Assembly (NCBI RefSeq): GCF_001950255.1
Contig: NZ_BDJK01000015.1
Location: forward strand, 1-46,413
DNA: 46,413 bases
Origin: Carboxydothermus pertinax
GTDB taxonomy: Bacteria; Bacillota; Z-2901; Carboxydothermales; Carboxydothermaceae
Direction: 5' to 3'
Shown: one piece after another, positions 32,764 through 41,862 of the stretch
Numbering within the stretch: position 1 is the stretch's first letter
Layout of the letters: each line of letters starts with the position of its first letter
Notes under the pieces: model-generated
Told to the model about the DNA's origin: nothing
Databases searched by the model: none
The model's input: only the letters and a program-made list of their open reading frames with translations
Made by a program: the position numbers and the translations under genes

Positions 32764-34536
32764 ATGAATAGTTTTACTAAACTAGTTAAAAAAAAGTTAG
32801 TAGAGGAAACAAGAGCAAACGATACAGTGATTATGGGAAAAAGTAAAGATTGCTTTGATTTAGTAAAAATAAGAATAAATAATAAAGAAAATTATATCGG
32901 CAGTAAATATAATCACTTAAGAGATATTGAGTTACTATTAGAAAAAGTTAAGGAGGAAAAAAGCTATATTTATTTTATTTTTGGCTTGGGAGCAGGTGAA
33001 TATATTGAACCTCTTTTAGAAAAGTTAGATGAAAAAAGTAAACTTATCATTGTTGAGCCAAACAAAAATATTATATTGAATTATTTTTTATTAAATAAAA
33101 AGGAAGTAAATGATGAAAGATTAATAATTATTGATTTCGACAAAAATTTATTTACAAATGTTTTTTATTCTTATGTAAAGGACGAAAATCAAAATGACGT
33201 AATATATTCAGTTTATGCCAATTATGATTATTTGTTTTACGTAGAATATAAAGATTTTTTGGAGATGCTTCGAGATTGTATAAGAAATCTTGCAATTAAT
33301 CATAATACATATCTGATTTTTTCTGAGACCTGGTATTATACATATTTCAAAAATTTCAAAAGTGCAATAAAATCTAAACCAATAAATCTTTTAAAGGGTA
33401 TTTTTAAAGGAAAGCCTGCCATTGTTGTGTCTGCTGGCCCATCTTTAGAAAAGAACGTTCATTTATTAAAGAATATTAGTGATAATTTCATTATTATTAC
33501 TGGCGGAAGAACATTAAAAACTTTACTGGATCTTGGAGTGGAACCTGACTTTGTTTGTGTAGTTGATGCTGGAGAACCTTCTTATTTAGTTATTAAGGAT
33601 GCTTTAAAATATCAATTTTCATCATACCTTTTATTTACTGAGATAACCAATGCGAAAGTTGTAGAAGAATTTCCTGGCGAAAAAGTGTTTTTTTCTGTGG
33701 AACAATCGACAAAACATTTATTGGACTATAAAGTTGATTCACTTTATACAGGAGGCTCTGTTGCTCATACCTGTGTAGACTTTGCTGTTTATTTGGGTTG
33801 TGATAATGTGATTTTAATCGGACAGGATTTAGCTTATACTGAGGATAAACATCATGCTGAATTGGCAACTTTTAATGAGGTAGATAAGGTAAAAAATATT
33901 AATAGTGAATACATTTTAGTTAATGGGCTAAATGGAGATAAAGTTAAAACGACCTCAGTTTTGGACGAATTTAGAAAAAAATTTGAAGGATATTTTGAAA
34001 TGCATAAACACATTAAGTTTATCAATGCTACAGAAGGCGGAGCCTTTATAAATGGGGCAGAAGCGATGACGTTAAAAGAAGCTATTACTTTATATGGTAA
34101 AGAAAAGATTGATAAAACTAAAATATCTAAGGTATTAAGTGGCTTTGAGTTTGATTTAGAGTTAATAATGAACAACATTAAAGAACTTGCTGAACTGGCA
34201 ACTAGAATTATTGAAAAAATTAATGATGCAAAATTAACTTTAGAACGACTAAGGAAAAAGGTAAGAAAAGGCAAAAATATTGGTGAAGAATTAAAAAAAT
34301 TAGATGAGGTTGATTTATATTTACAGGATAAACTTAATAAATATGAGTTTATTAATTATTTAGCATACCCATACGTTTATGCTTTTATTGTAGATATGGG
34401 TTATGAAATAGGGGATAATGACGATGAAGTGAGCATGGTTAAGAAAATTTATAAAAAGAATAAAGAATTATATAATTTATTATTGGATTTATTTACAAAA
34501 ACTAGAGGAATGTTAATAGATATCTTTGAGAAATGA
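32764..34536 (+). CDS. Maf/MptE-like flagellin glycosyltransferase, first copy
   Basis: This 590-aa protein belongs to the motility-associated-factor family with a 6-hydroxymethylpterin-kinase-like (MptE/DUF115) core. The core shows VSAGPSLEKN (about 222-232), GGSVAHTCVDFAVYLGC and IGQDLAYTEDKHHA. Members transfer pseudaminic or legionaminic acid to flagellin. The N-terminal region contains FGLGAGEYI and a nucleotide-fold pattern; the C-terminal 120 residues are helical. ATG 32764 follows GAGGTGG; a TTG at 32734 overlaps csrA. It is far richer in A/T than its neighbours, suggesting transfer. Confidence 0.85.
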   Translation: MNSFTKLVKKKLVEETRANDTVIMGKSKDCFDLVKIRINNKENYIGSKYNHLRDIELLLEKVKEEKSYIYFIFGLGAGEYIEPLLEKLDEKSKLIIVEPNKNIILNYFLLNKKEVNDERLIIIDFDKNLFTNVFYSYVKDENQNDVIYSVYANYDYLFYVEYKDFLEMLRDCIRNLAINHNTYLIFSETWYYTYFKNFKSAIKSKPINLLKGIFKGKPAIVVSAGPSLEKNVHLLKNISDNFIIITGGRTLKTLLDLGVEPDFVCVVDAGEPSYLVIKDALKYQFSSYLLFTEITNAKVVEEFPGEKVFFSVEQSTKHLLDYKVDSLYTGGSVAHTCVDFAVYLGCDNVILIGQDLAYTEDKHHAELATFNEVDKVKNINSEYILVNGLNGDKVKTTSVLDEFRKKFEGYFEMHKHIKFINATEGGAFINGAEAMTLKEAITLYGKEKIDKTKISKVLSGFEFDLELIMNNIKELAELATRIIEKINDAKLTLERLRKKVRKGKNIGEELKKLDEVDLYLQDKLNKYEFINYLAYPYVYAFIVDMGYEIGDNDDEVSMVKKIYKKNKELYNLLLDLFTKTRGMLIDIFEK

Positions 34537-34545
34537 GGAGAAAAT

Positions 34546-34875
34546 ATGGATCTTATAGCTGTAAAGAAGGAAATGAAAAAAATACTGCAAGAAACTATTT
34601 CTTTAATAAATTACATTGTAGCTGAAATTCAGGCAAAAAATTTTCAAAAAGCCTTAACTGATTATGTTGGGGTTATTGGAGTGATAGAAGAATTAATCAA
34701 TTTAAAAATTAATTTAAGCACTTTAGAAAAAGTTGAAGAAACAGAAATTGAAACCTTAAGATCTGTTTTAAAAGAAGTTGTAAATGCTTTGGAAAATGCT
34801 GATTTTGTTTTGTTTGGTGATTTATTAGAATATGAATTAATACCAATCCTCGAAAAATGGGCGGAGGTTAATTAG
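34546..34875 (+). CDS. Unknown helical protein between two Maf-like genes
   Basis: This 109-aa acidic protein is almost wholly alpha-helical by eye, with no signal peptide, membrane segment, cysteine or histidine. I recognise no family. It starts 9 nt after the first Maf-like gene and ends 8 nt before the second, so the three are almost surely co-translated. It could be an adaptor or chaperone that brings flagellin to the Maf enzymes; size and shape recall flagellar chaperones such as FliS/FliT, without a clear sequence match. Confidence 0.75.
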   Translation: MDLIAVKKEMKKILQETISLINYIVAEIQAKNFQKALTDYVGVIGVIEELINLKINLSTLEKVEETEIETLRSVLKEVVNALENADFVLFGDLLEYELIPILEKWAEVN

Positions 34876-34883
34876 GTGAAATT

Positions 34884-36125
34884 ATGAACTCAAGAAAAAT
34901 AGAGGTTTTGCTTGCAAAAAATAATAAAAATCATACATTAAAAATTAATAATATTTTTTTGCACAGTGCTTATAATCCCGTAAAAGAAGCTGAAACATTT
35001 GCAAAAAAAAATCTTGAAAAATTAAAAGATAGGCAACTTGTAGTTGTTTATGGCTTTGGATTAGGATACCATGTTAGAGAAATTTTAAAAATGTTAAATC
35101 AAAATGCTGAATTACATGTTTTTGACATTGACCATGAAGTATTTAATTTGGCAAAACGATATGGCAATATAAATGATATTTTAAACGATACCAGGTTTAA
35201 TTTGTATGTTGGAGATAATGATGATTTTTATAAAAATTTTAAAGATATTTTAACTGTTGTTGAAGATATTATTATTTATGAACCTTCAGTACGTTTGCTG
35301 CCGGAAGAATATATTGATTTAAAAGATGCTTTATTTAATTTTATAATTGGCAAGAACTCCATAGAGAAGTACGGGGAATTGGCTAAAAAAAATATTGAGA
35401 GAAATTTAAGGTTAAATTATAAATTAATAGACGAATTTATTGAATTAAATAAAAATGTTACTAAACCTGTTGTCCTGGTAGCGGCAGGCCCTTCTCTTGA
35501 TGAGACCCTTTACTATTTACGCAGAGTGAGAGATAAGGTTAAAATTTTTGCGGTAGGTAGTGCATTGAAAAATTTAATAAAAAATGAAATAATACCAGAT
35601 ATGTTTTGTATAATTGATCCTCAAGAAATAGTCTATGAACAAATAGAAGGTTTCGAAGATTTGGAAATACCTATGTGCTTTTTAGCTTCAGCCTCGAGCA
35701 AGGCTGTTGAAAGATATTTTGGCCCAAAGTATCTTTTTTTTAACGAGGAAAATGAATATGAGTCTGTGGTAGTAGAAACCGGCAAGTCTGTTTCTACTGC
35801 TGTTTTAAGCATTGCTATTTTATGTGGGGCAAAAACAGTTTTTTTTGCAGGCTTAGATTTAGCCTTTGTCAATAATAAATTTCATTGTAATAATTATCCT
35901 TATACTGATAATTTAAGTAGTTCAAATTACATGAAAGTTGAAGGAACTAACGGGGAATTTGTGAGCACAACGAGGGGCATGTATTATTATAAATTATGGA
36001 TTGAGAAAAAGATCAGCCAGCACCAAGAGATAAAATTTATTAATTTAAGTAAAGGGGCTAAAGTAAAGGGATGTCAAACTTTAGATTTAGATGATTTATT
36101 AGCTTATATAGAGAAAAATTATTAA
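34884..36125 (+). CDS. Maf/MptE-like flagellin glycosyltransferase, second copy
   Basis: This 413-aa protein is a shorter homologue of the gene at 32764-34536. It shares the pattern VYGFGLGYHVREIL in the N-terminal part, LVAAGPSLDETL (about 198-209) and the VSTAVLSIAILCGAKTVFFAGLDLAF stretch. It lacks the C-terminal helical part of the first copy. Like the first copy it is strongly A/T-rich. The two could act on different flagellin sites, add different sugars, or form a heteromer. The pse genes follow. Confidence 0.82.
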   Translation: MNSRKIEVLLAKNNKNHTLKINNIFLHSAYNPVKEAETFAKKNLEKLKDRQLVVVYGFGLGYHVREILKMLNQNAELHVFDIDHEVFNLAKRYGNINDILNDTRFNLYVGDNDDFYKNFKDILTVVEDIIIYEPSVRLLPEEYIDLKDALFNFIIGKNSIEKYGELAKKNIERNLRLNYKLIDEFIELNKNVTKPVVLVAAGPSLDETLYYLRRVRDKVKIFAVGSALKNLIKNEIIPDMFCIIDPQEIVYEQIEGFEDLEIPMCFLASASSKAVERYFGPKYLFFNEENEYESVVVETGKSVSTAVLSIAILCGAKTVFFAGLDLAFVNNKFHCNNYPYTDNLSSSNYMKVEGTNGEFVSTTRGMYYYKLWIEKKISQHQEIKFINLSKGAKVKGCQTLDLDDLLAYIEKNY

Positions 36126-36174
36126 ATTACTCTGATGTTATTTATAGGGAAAATCTAAAAGGGAGGAAAAAATT

Positions 36175-37170
36175 TTGCTTAATGAAAAAACGATATTAAT
36201 AACAGGTGGTACTGGGTCTTTTGGAAAAAAATTTACGGAATATGTATTAACTAATTACAATCCCAAAAAAATTATAATATTTAGCCGTGATGAGTATAAA
36301 CAGTTTGAAATGCAAAAAATATTTCCGGAAAGTAAGTATCCGATACGTTACTTTATAGGCGATATTCGCGACAAAGAACGATTAATGATGGCTTTTGAAG
36401 GAGTGGATTATGTAATTCATGCAGCAGCGTTAAAGCAAGTGCCGGCGGCTGAATATAATCCCTTTGAAGCGGTTAAAACGAATATTTTAGGCGCTCAAAA
36501 CATTGTAGAAGCGGCATTAGCCAAAGGTGTAAAAAAAGTTGTAGCCCTTTCAACTGACAAAGCTGTTAGCCCTGTGAATCTTTATGGTGCAACAAAACTT
36601 GCTATGGAAAAAATATTTATTGCAGCAAATGCGTATGTAGGAGCAAAAGATACGGCATTTGTGGTTGTTCGTTATGGCAATGTTGTAGGAAGCCGTGGAA
36701 GTGTTATCCCTTTCTTTTTAGAACTTAAAAAACGTGGTAAAAAAGTATTTCCGGTTACTGATACTCGAATGACTCGCTTCTGGATAACCCTCGAAGAAGG
36801 GGTAAAGTTGGTATTATTTGCTTTGGAAAACGGATTAGGAGGAGAAGTATTCGTACCTAAAATTCCAAGTATGAAAATAACAGACCTGGTAAAGGCAATT
36901 GACCCAGAAGCAGAAATAGAGATTATTGGTATTAGACCTGGCGAAAAGCTACATGAAAGTTTAATTTCCGAAGATGAAGCTCGCAATACTTTTGATTTGG
37001 GTAATCGCTATGTGATTTTACCTCAATATGAATTTAGAAAAGGTGTATATGAAAAATATAAACAATTCCCAAGAGTTCCCGATGGTTTTATTTATCGAAG
37101 TGATAAAAATGATGAGTGGCTTGATCAAGCAAAGTTAATGGACATGATAAAGGGTGTGCAAAATGTCTAA
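36175..37170 (+). CDS. pseB: UDP-GlcNAc 4,6-dehydratase (inverting) PseB
   Basis: This 331-aa extended SDR enzyme takes UDP-GlcNAc to UDP-2-acetamido-2,6-dideoxy-beta-L-arabino-hexos-4-ulose, step 1 of pseudaminic acid synthesis. The NAD(P) motif TGGTGSFG is at 10-17, and the catalytic residues STDKAVSPVNLYGATK give Asp128, Lys129 and Tyr137, the spacing found in H. pylori FlaA1. The start is TTG 36175 with GGGAGG upstream. It overlaps pseC by 8 nt. Confidence 0.94.
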   Translation: MLNEKTILITGGTGSFGKKFTEYVLTNYNPKKIIIFSRDEYKQFEMQKIFPESKYPIRYFIGDIRDKERLMMAFEGVDYVIHAAALKQVPAAEYNPFEAVKTNILGAQNIVEAALAKGVKKVVALSTDKAVSPVNLYGATKLAMEKIFIAANAYVGAKDTAFVVVRYGNVVGSRGSVIPFFLELKKRGKKVFPVTDTRMTRFWITLEEGVKLVLFALENGLGGEVFVPKIPSMKITDLVKAIDPEAEIEIIGIRPGEKLHESLISEDEARNTFDLGNRYVILPQYEFRKGVYEKYKQFPRVPDGFIYRSDKNDEWLDQAKLMDMIKGVQNV

Positions 37171-38305
37171 TATTATGCCATATAGCCGTCAACTTATTGA
37201 AGATGATGACATACAAGCAGTATTAAAGGTTTTAAAATCCGACTATTTAACCCAAGGGCCGGAAATTGCGGCTTTTGAAAAAGAACTTGCTGAATATACA
37301 GGGGCTCGGTATGCGGTACTATTTTCTTCAGGAACAGCAGCATTGCATGGAGCATATTTTGCTGCTGGCCTAAAAGCAGGAGAGGAAGTAATTACTACTC
37401 CAAATACTTTTGCTGCAACCGCCAATGCTGCTCTTTACCTTGGAGGCCGGCCGGTATTTGCTGATATTGAGTTAAAGACGGGAAATATAAATTTAGATCT
37501 TATTGAAGAAAAAATAACTACCAAAACAAAGATATTAACGGTGGTAGATTATTCGGGATATCCAGTTGATATGGATAGAGCTCGGGATATAGCGAAAAAA
37601 TATGGTTTAGTATTGGTTGAAGATGCCTGTCATTCCTTAGGAGCGTATTATAAAAGCAAAAAAATAGGTACTCTTGCTGATATGACTATTTTAAGTTTTC
37701 ATCCTGTAAAGTCTATTACCACAGGTGAAGGCGGTGCTGTTTTAACCGATAATGAGGAGTATTATCACAAACTATTGCTTTTTCGACAACATGGAATAAG
37801 CAAGGAAAATTTTATCAATGAAGCCCATGGTACATGGTATTATGAGATGCAGCTTTTAGGATACAATTACCGGATGTCTGATATTCAAGCGGCACTGGGA
37901 CGTTCCCAGCTTAAAAAATTGGATCGTTTTATTGCCCGAAGAAGGGAAATAATTTCTTTCTATCAAGAATTTTTCAGTGATAATGAGTATTTTGATTTTA
38001 CTGTTGAGGAAGAAGGATATTTTTCCAGTTGGCACTTATTCCCGATACGTTTGAAAGAACACTTAATTACCAAAAAACGAAAAATCTTTGAAGCACTTAG
38101 AGCCCAGGGATTATGGGTACAGGTTCATTACATCCCAGTCTACTGGCTTCCTTTTTATCAGTCTCTTGGATACCCAAAAGGAATATGCCCAAATGCTGAG
38201 AAATTTTATGAAAGTGAAATTAGTATACCAGTTTATCAAGCGATGACTTTAGAGGATGCTCGTAAAGTTGCTTCTATTTTGCTGGAAGTGTTGCAAAATG
38301 TCTAA
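37163..38305 (+). CDS. pseC: UDP-4-keto-sugar aminotransferase PseC
   Basis: This 380-aa PLP enzyme of the DegT/DnrJ/EryC1 family adds the C4 amino group in step 2. The PLP lysine is Lys183 in FHPVKSITTGEGG, and VEDACHSLGAYY and SSGTAALH are typical. I used ATG 37163; GTG 37154 is a longer in-frame start. It overlaps the previous and the next gene by 8 nt each. Confidence 0.93.
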   Translation: MSNIMPYSRQLIEDDDIQAVLKVLKSDYLTQGPEIAAFEKELAEYTGARYAVLFSSGTAALHGAYFAAGLKAGEEVITTPNTFAATANAALYLGGRPVFADIELKTGNINLDLIEEKITTKTKILTVVDYSGYPVDMDRARDIAKKYGLVLVEDACHSLGAYYKSKKIGTLADMTILSFHPVKSITTGEGGAVLTDNEEYYHKLLLFRQHGISKENFINEAHGTWYYEMQLLGYNYRMSDIQAALGRSQLKKLDRFIARRREIISFYQEFFSDNEYFDFTVEEEGYFSSWHLFPIRLKEHLITKKRKIFEALRAQGLWVQVHYIPVYWLPFYQSLGYPKGICPNAEKFYESEISIPVYQAMTLEDARKVASILLEVLQNV

Positions 38306-39152
38306 AAAAATAGGGGTTATTATTCAGGCAAGAACAGGTTCAACGAGGCTTCCGGAGAAGGTTTTGTTAGATTTACCGTATGGATCAAGAATTCCTGTGT
38401 TACAGCAAGTGGTTAGTAGATGTAGGCGGAGTAAATATGCAAGTGAGATAATTGTAGCAACAACTAATAACCCGTCGGATGATAGAATTGTTGAGTTAGT
38501 TAAAAGACTAAAAGTGAAAATTTTTCGTGGCAGTGAAAATGATGTTCTTGAGAGATATTACCAAGCAGCTAAAAAATACAGGTTGGATGTAGTGGTGCGA
38601 ATAACAGCAGATTGTCCTTGTGTGGATGCAGAAATAATTGACCTCGTGCTTGAAAAGCACCTTAACTCTGGAGCAGATTACACTTCAAATACTTTAGAGC
38701 GAACTTTTCCCCATGGTATTGATGTTGAAGTTATTGAGTTTCGAGCACTAGAGATTGCACATTATGAGTGCAAAAACCCAAAAATGCGTGAACATGTAAC
38801 AATGTATATTTATTCTAATCCCCAGCAGTTTAGATGTGAAAATGTCAAAGCGCCAGCAGAATTAACTTTACCGGAATTAAGAATTACCTTAGACGACCGA
38901 AGAGATTATATCTTATTGTGTTCCATTTATGACTATTTATATGATACTCATAGTAACTTTAGCTGGAGGCAAATAATTGAGCTTGTTCGCCAAAAACCGT
39001 GGCTTATGGAAATAAATAAGGATGTCCGGCAAAAAAGAGTTTTTTCATCCATAAAAGAAGAGATTATTGAGGCAATACGGTATTTAAAACTTCAAGAATT
39101 TACGGGTGTTGCAGAGATTCTTGAATCTCTGGCGGATAAATATGGAAAATAA
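38298..39152 (+). CDS. SpsF/COG1861-type cytidylyltransferase, probable PseF role
   Basis: This 284-aa nucleotidyltransferase has IIQARTGSTRLPEKVL at the start, FRGSENDVLERYY and VVRITADCPCVD, all typical of the SpsF group and not of the NeuA-like PseF of Helicobacter. Its place between pseC and pseG suggests it activates pseudaminic acid with CTP, the last step, taking the PseF role. ATG 38298 overlaps pseC; the longer in-frame start at 38256 is unlikely. The function is inferred from context. Confidence 0.8.
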   Translation: MSKKIGVIIQARTGSTRLPEKVLLDLPYGSRIPVLQQVVSRCRRSKYASEIIVATTNNPSDDRIVELVKRLKVKIFRGSENDVLERYYQAAKKYRLDVVVRITADCPCVDAEIIDLVLEKHLNSGADYTSNTLERTFPHGIDVEVIEFRALEIAHYECKNPKMREHVTMYIYSNPQQFRCENVKAPAELTLPELRITLDDRRDYILLCSIYDYLYDTHSNFSWRQIIELVRQKPWLMEINKDVRQKRVFSSIKEEIIEAIRYLKLQEFTGVAEILESLADKYGK

Positions 39153-40164
39153 AAATGCTTGCATAATAACTGAACATGGCGCAGATATTGGAATGGGCCA
39201 TTTAATACGCTGTTTTGCCTTGGCAGAGGCACTAATATATTTTAAGGTAAATCCTATATTTATTTTAAATAAGCCTTTTGCTTTTACAAATTCAAAATTT
39301 AGGCATTTAACTTATAAAGATGAAGATAATTTACTAGATATTTTGCTAACCAAATTTAGCCAAGAAACGATAATTATCATTGATTCTTATCTATTGTCCC
39401 AGGATTTTTACAACAAGGTTTTCCGGTATTTTCCTAAGTTAGTGAGTATCGATGACTACGAACGAATAGACTATCCGGGAGGAGCTGTTGTAAATCCAGC
39501 AATTTATGCCGATGAACTCTATAAAAAAAGAAAGGAATCGATTCAATATTATCTTGGAAGCAAATATGCTCTTTTACGACCACAATTTTGGAATTTACCG
39601 CAAAAAAGTTATCCGCTAGAAGCAAAAGAAATTTTAATAATTTTAGGAGGTACAGATATACGAGGTTTAACCTTACCAATCTTAACATATCTGGATAATA
39701 ATATTTCAGCTAAAAAGATAAATGTTGTGGTAACTGATGCTTATCCACAAAAAAAGGAAATAAAAGAATATATTGAAAATAATAATGGACGACGCAATAA
39801 CTTACTGCTACACCTAAACCCCGATAACATGGCGGAGATAATGTGGCGCGCGGATCTGGCAATTACTGCAGGGGGGCAAACAACATATGAGCTTGCAGCA
39901 ACAGGTACGCCTGCTATTGGGATATGTGTGGCTGGTAACCAGAAGCTAAACGTTCAATATCTTTCTGCGAAAGGAATTTTATTAAATGCAGGGGATTATT
40001 GTACCCAAAACTTAGAAGATAAAGTTTTAAAATGTATTATTGACCTTGAAAATAATTTTGTACTTCGAAAAGAGATGGGGCAAAAAGCACAAACAATGGT
40101 AAATGCTAAAGGAGCAATAAAACTCGTCAATGATCTTTTAAAGTGGGGAAAAACCTATGTCTAA
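39142..40164 (+). CDS. pseG: UDP-sugar hydrolase PseG
   Basis: This 340-aa GT-B-fold enzyme removes UDP from UDP-2,4-diacetamido-2,4,6-trideoxy-beta-L-altropyranose, step 4. The family start GADIGMGHLIRC (about 12-23) and the UDP-site region TAGGQTTYELAATGTPAIG are present. ATG 39142 overlaps the end of the previous gene and the ribosome binding site is weak, so translation may be coupled. It overlaps pseH by 8 nt. Confidence 0.88.
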   Translation: MENKNACIITEHGADIGMGHLIRCFALAEALIYFKVNPIFILNKPFAFTNSKFRHLTYKDEDNLLDILLTKFSQETIIIIDSYLLSQDFYNKVFRYFPKLVSIDDYERIDYPGGAVVNPAIYADELYKKRKESIQYYLGSKYALLRPQFWNLPQKSYPLEAKEILIILGGTDIRGLTLPILTYLDNNISAKKINVVVTDAYPQKKEIKEYIENNNGRRNNLLLHLNPDNMAEIMWRADLAITAGGQTTYELAATGTPAIGICVAGNQKLNVQYLSAKGILLNAGDYCTQNLEDKVLKCIIDLENNFVLRKEMGQKAQTMVNAKGAIKLVNDLLKWGKTYV

Positions 40165-40696
40165 GATACGCTTTAAATCTTTTTTAGAGTTAACTCTTGA
40201 AGAAAAAAAATTGGTACTAAATTGGCGAAATAGCGATACCTTAAGAAAAAATATGATAAATGACCATATAATATCGTTTGAAGAACATTTGAGATGGCTG
40301 GAGAAATTAAGAGAAAGAAATGATCTAAAGTACTGGTTGGTTTACCTTGATGATAAACCGATAGGCGTATTAAATTTGCAAAAAATAGATTATGAAAAAA
40401 AACAAGCAGAATGGGGTATTTATATTGGCCCGGAAGAAATGCGTGGCAAGGGGTATGGTAAACTTCTTTTATTTGCTTTATTAAAACATTATTTTGACGA
40501 AATGAAATTTAAAACGCTAATCACAAAAGTATTAGAAGATAACAAGATTGCTATTAATTTGTATAATAAGTTTGGTTTTAAAAGTTATTCTAATGAGAAG
40601 ATAAATAATAAAAGATATATCCTGATGCTTTTTACAGCAGAAGATTGGGAAAGAGAAAAGGAGAGGCTTAAACGTGAAGCAGGTGAAAATAGGTGA
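40157..40696 (+). CDS. pseH: N-acetyltransferase PseH (GNAT)
   Basis: This 179-aa GNAT enzyme acetylates the C4 amino group, step 3. The acetyl-CoA motif A reads RGKGYGK near residues 96-102, and EDNKIAINLYNKFGFK is the usual C-terminal part. It overlaps pseI by 23 nt. Confidence 0.88.
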   Translation: MSKIRFKSFLELTLEEKKLVLNWRNSDTLRKNMINDHIISFEEHLRWLEKLRERNDLKYWLVYLDDKPIGVLNLQKIDYEKKQAEWGIYIGPEEMRGKGYGKLLLFALLKHYFDEMKFKTLITKVLEDNKIAINLYNKFGFKSYSNEKINNKRYILMLFTAEDWEREKERLKREAGENR

Positions 40697-41726
40697 TTTT
40701 GAAATAAATTCAAAATCGAAAACGTTTATAATAGCGGAATTATCAGCAAATCATCTTCAGAATTTTGATTTGGCAGTTAAAACTGTAGAAGCTGCAGCTA
40801 AAGCAGGTGCCGATGCAATAAAGCTTCAAACCTATACACCTGATACAATAACCCTTAAATGTGATAATGATTATTTTAAAATAAAACAAGGAACCATCTG
40901 GGATGGCAAAACTCTTTACGATTTATATCAGGAAGCATATACGCCCTGGGAATGGCACTATAAGTTAAAAGAAGTTGCAGAGGAGAATGGGTTAATATTT
41001 TTCTCAACTCCCTTTGATCCTTCAGCTGTAGATTTTTTGGAGAAATTGGCAGTACCTGCGTATAAAATAGCATCTTTTGAAATAACTGATATTCCGTTAA
41101 TTGAATATACAGCATCCAAAGGAAAACCGGTAATAATATCTACAGGAATAGCTACCCTTGCGGATATAGAAGAAGCTGTCCAAGCCTGTCGACGTTGTGG
41201 AAATGAGCAGATAATTTTATTGAAGTGTACCAGTGCTTACCCTGCTCAAGTAGAAGAAGCTAATTTATTAACAATACCCAATATTGTTGAAACCTTTGAT
41301 GTAATTGCAGGGCTTTCGGATCATACGATGGGAGTGGCAGTACCGATTGCAGCAGTTGCCTTAGGAGCAAAAGTAATTGAGAAACATTTTATTTTAGATA
41401 GAAAATTAGGTGGTCCTGATTCCGCTTTTTCTTTGGAGCCTGAAGAATTTGCTTTTATGGTTCAATCGGTACGAGAAGCAGAAAAAGCGCTTGGGAAAGT
41501 ATCCTATGAACTTTCGGAAAAGACCAAAAAGAGTAGGGAGTTTGCCCGATCGTTATTTGTTGTAAAAGATATAAAAGCGGGTGAAGTATTTACAAGTGAA
41601 AATATAAAATCAATAAGACCAGGATATGGTTTACATCCAAAGTATTTAAAAGATATTTTAGGAAAGAAAGCAACGAAAGATTTAAAAGCTGGAACACCTT
41701 TACAGTGGGATTTTATAGATAAATAA
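40674..41726 (+). CDS. pseI: Pseudaminic acid synthase PseI
   Basis: This 350-aa enzyme condenses the trideoxyhexose with phosphoenolpyruvate to pseudaminic acid, step 5. The NeuB-type TIM barrel shows FIIAELSANH (19-28), DAIKLQTYTPDT and GLSDHTMG, and a C-terminal SAF domain follows from about residue 290 (RSLFVVKDIKAGEVFT). GTG 40674 has GGAGAGG upstream. The family also includes SpsE and legionaminic synthase, but the pseB/pseC/pseG set favours PseI. No terminator is seen before the hag promoter. Confidence 0.92.
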   Translation: MKQVKIGDFEINSKSKTFIIAELSANHLQNFDLAVKTVEAAAKAGADAIKLQTYTPDTITLKCDNDYFKIKQGTIWDGKTLYDLYQEAYTPWEWHYKLKEVAEENGLIFFSTPFDPSAVDFLEKLAVPAYKIASFEITDIPLIEYTASKGKPVIISTGIATLADIEEAVQACRRCGNEQIILLKCTSAYPAQVEEANLLTIPNIVETFDVIAGLSDHTMGVAVPIAAVALGAKVIEKHFILDRKLGGPDSAFSLEPEEFAFMVQSVREAEKALGKVSYELSEKTKKSREFARSLFVVKDIKAGEVFTSENIKSIRPGYGLHPKYLKDILGKKATKDLKAGTPLQWDFIDK

Positions 41727-41753
41727 ATTGGTAAAGAAGAAGAGAATACATAT

Positions 41754-41779
41754 TAAATTTTATAGATTTATGCCGAAAT
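41754..41779 (+). promoter_or_regulatory. SigD-like promoter of hag
   Basis: TAAA (41754-41757), 14 nt, then GCCGAAAT (41772-41779). It gives a leader of about 75 nt. It shares the exact -10 octamer with the motA promoter. Confidence 0.8.
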
Positions 41780-41789
41780 AAAAAATAGA

Positions 41790-41811
41790 AAGTTAGGTGG
41801 CCACCTGACTT
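41790..41811 (+). promoter_or_regulatory. 5' hairpin of the hag leader
   Basis: AAGTTAGGT (41790-41798) pairs with ACCTGACTT (41803-41811) with one G-U pair and a GGCC loop. It would lie at the very 5' end of the hag message and could protect it from decay. Confidence 0.6.
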
Positions 41812-41820
41812 AAAAATATC

Positions 41821-41834
41821 TGGCAGGGATGCCA
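41821..41834 (+). promoter_or_regulatory. Probable CsrA-binding hairpin in the hag leader
   Basis: TGGCA (41821-41825), loop GGGA (41826-41829), TGCCA (41830-41834). The loop core CAGGGATG fits the CsrA consensus ACARGGAUGU. A second GGA set lies in the ribosome binding site AAGGAGGAGG (41846-41855). Two sites, one over the ribosome binding site, are how CsrA represses hag in Bacillus. Confidence 0.72.
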
Positions 41835-41862
41835 AAGAAAAATTCAAGGAGGAGGATATATT

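Noticed and set aside
33852-34274. Open frame of 140 codons on the minus strand, hydrophobic
   Set aside because: It is opposite the first Maf gene; apparent hydrophobicity comes from the A/T-rich helical codons read in reverse.
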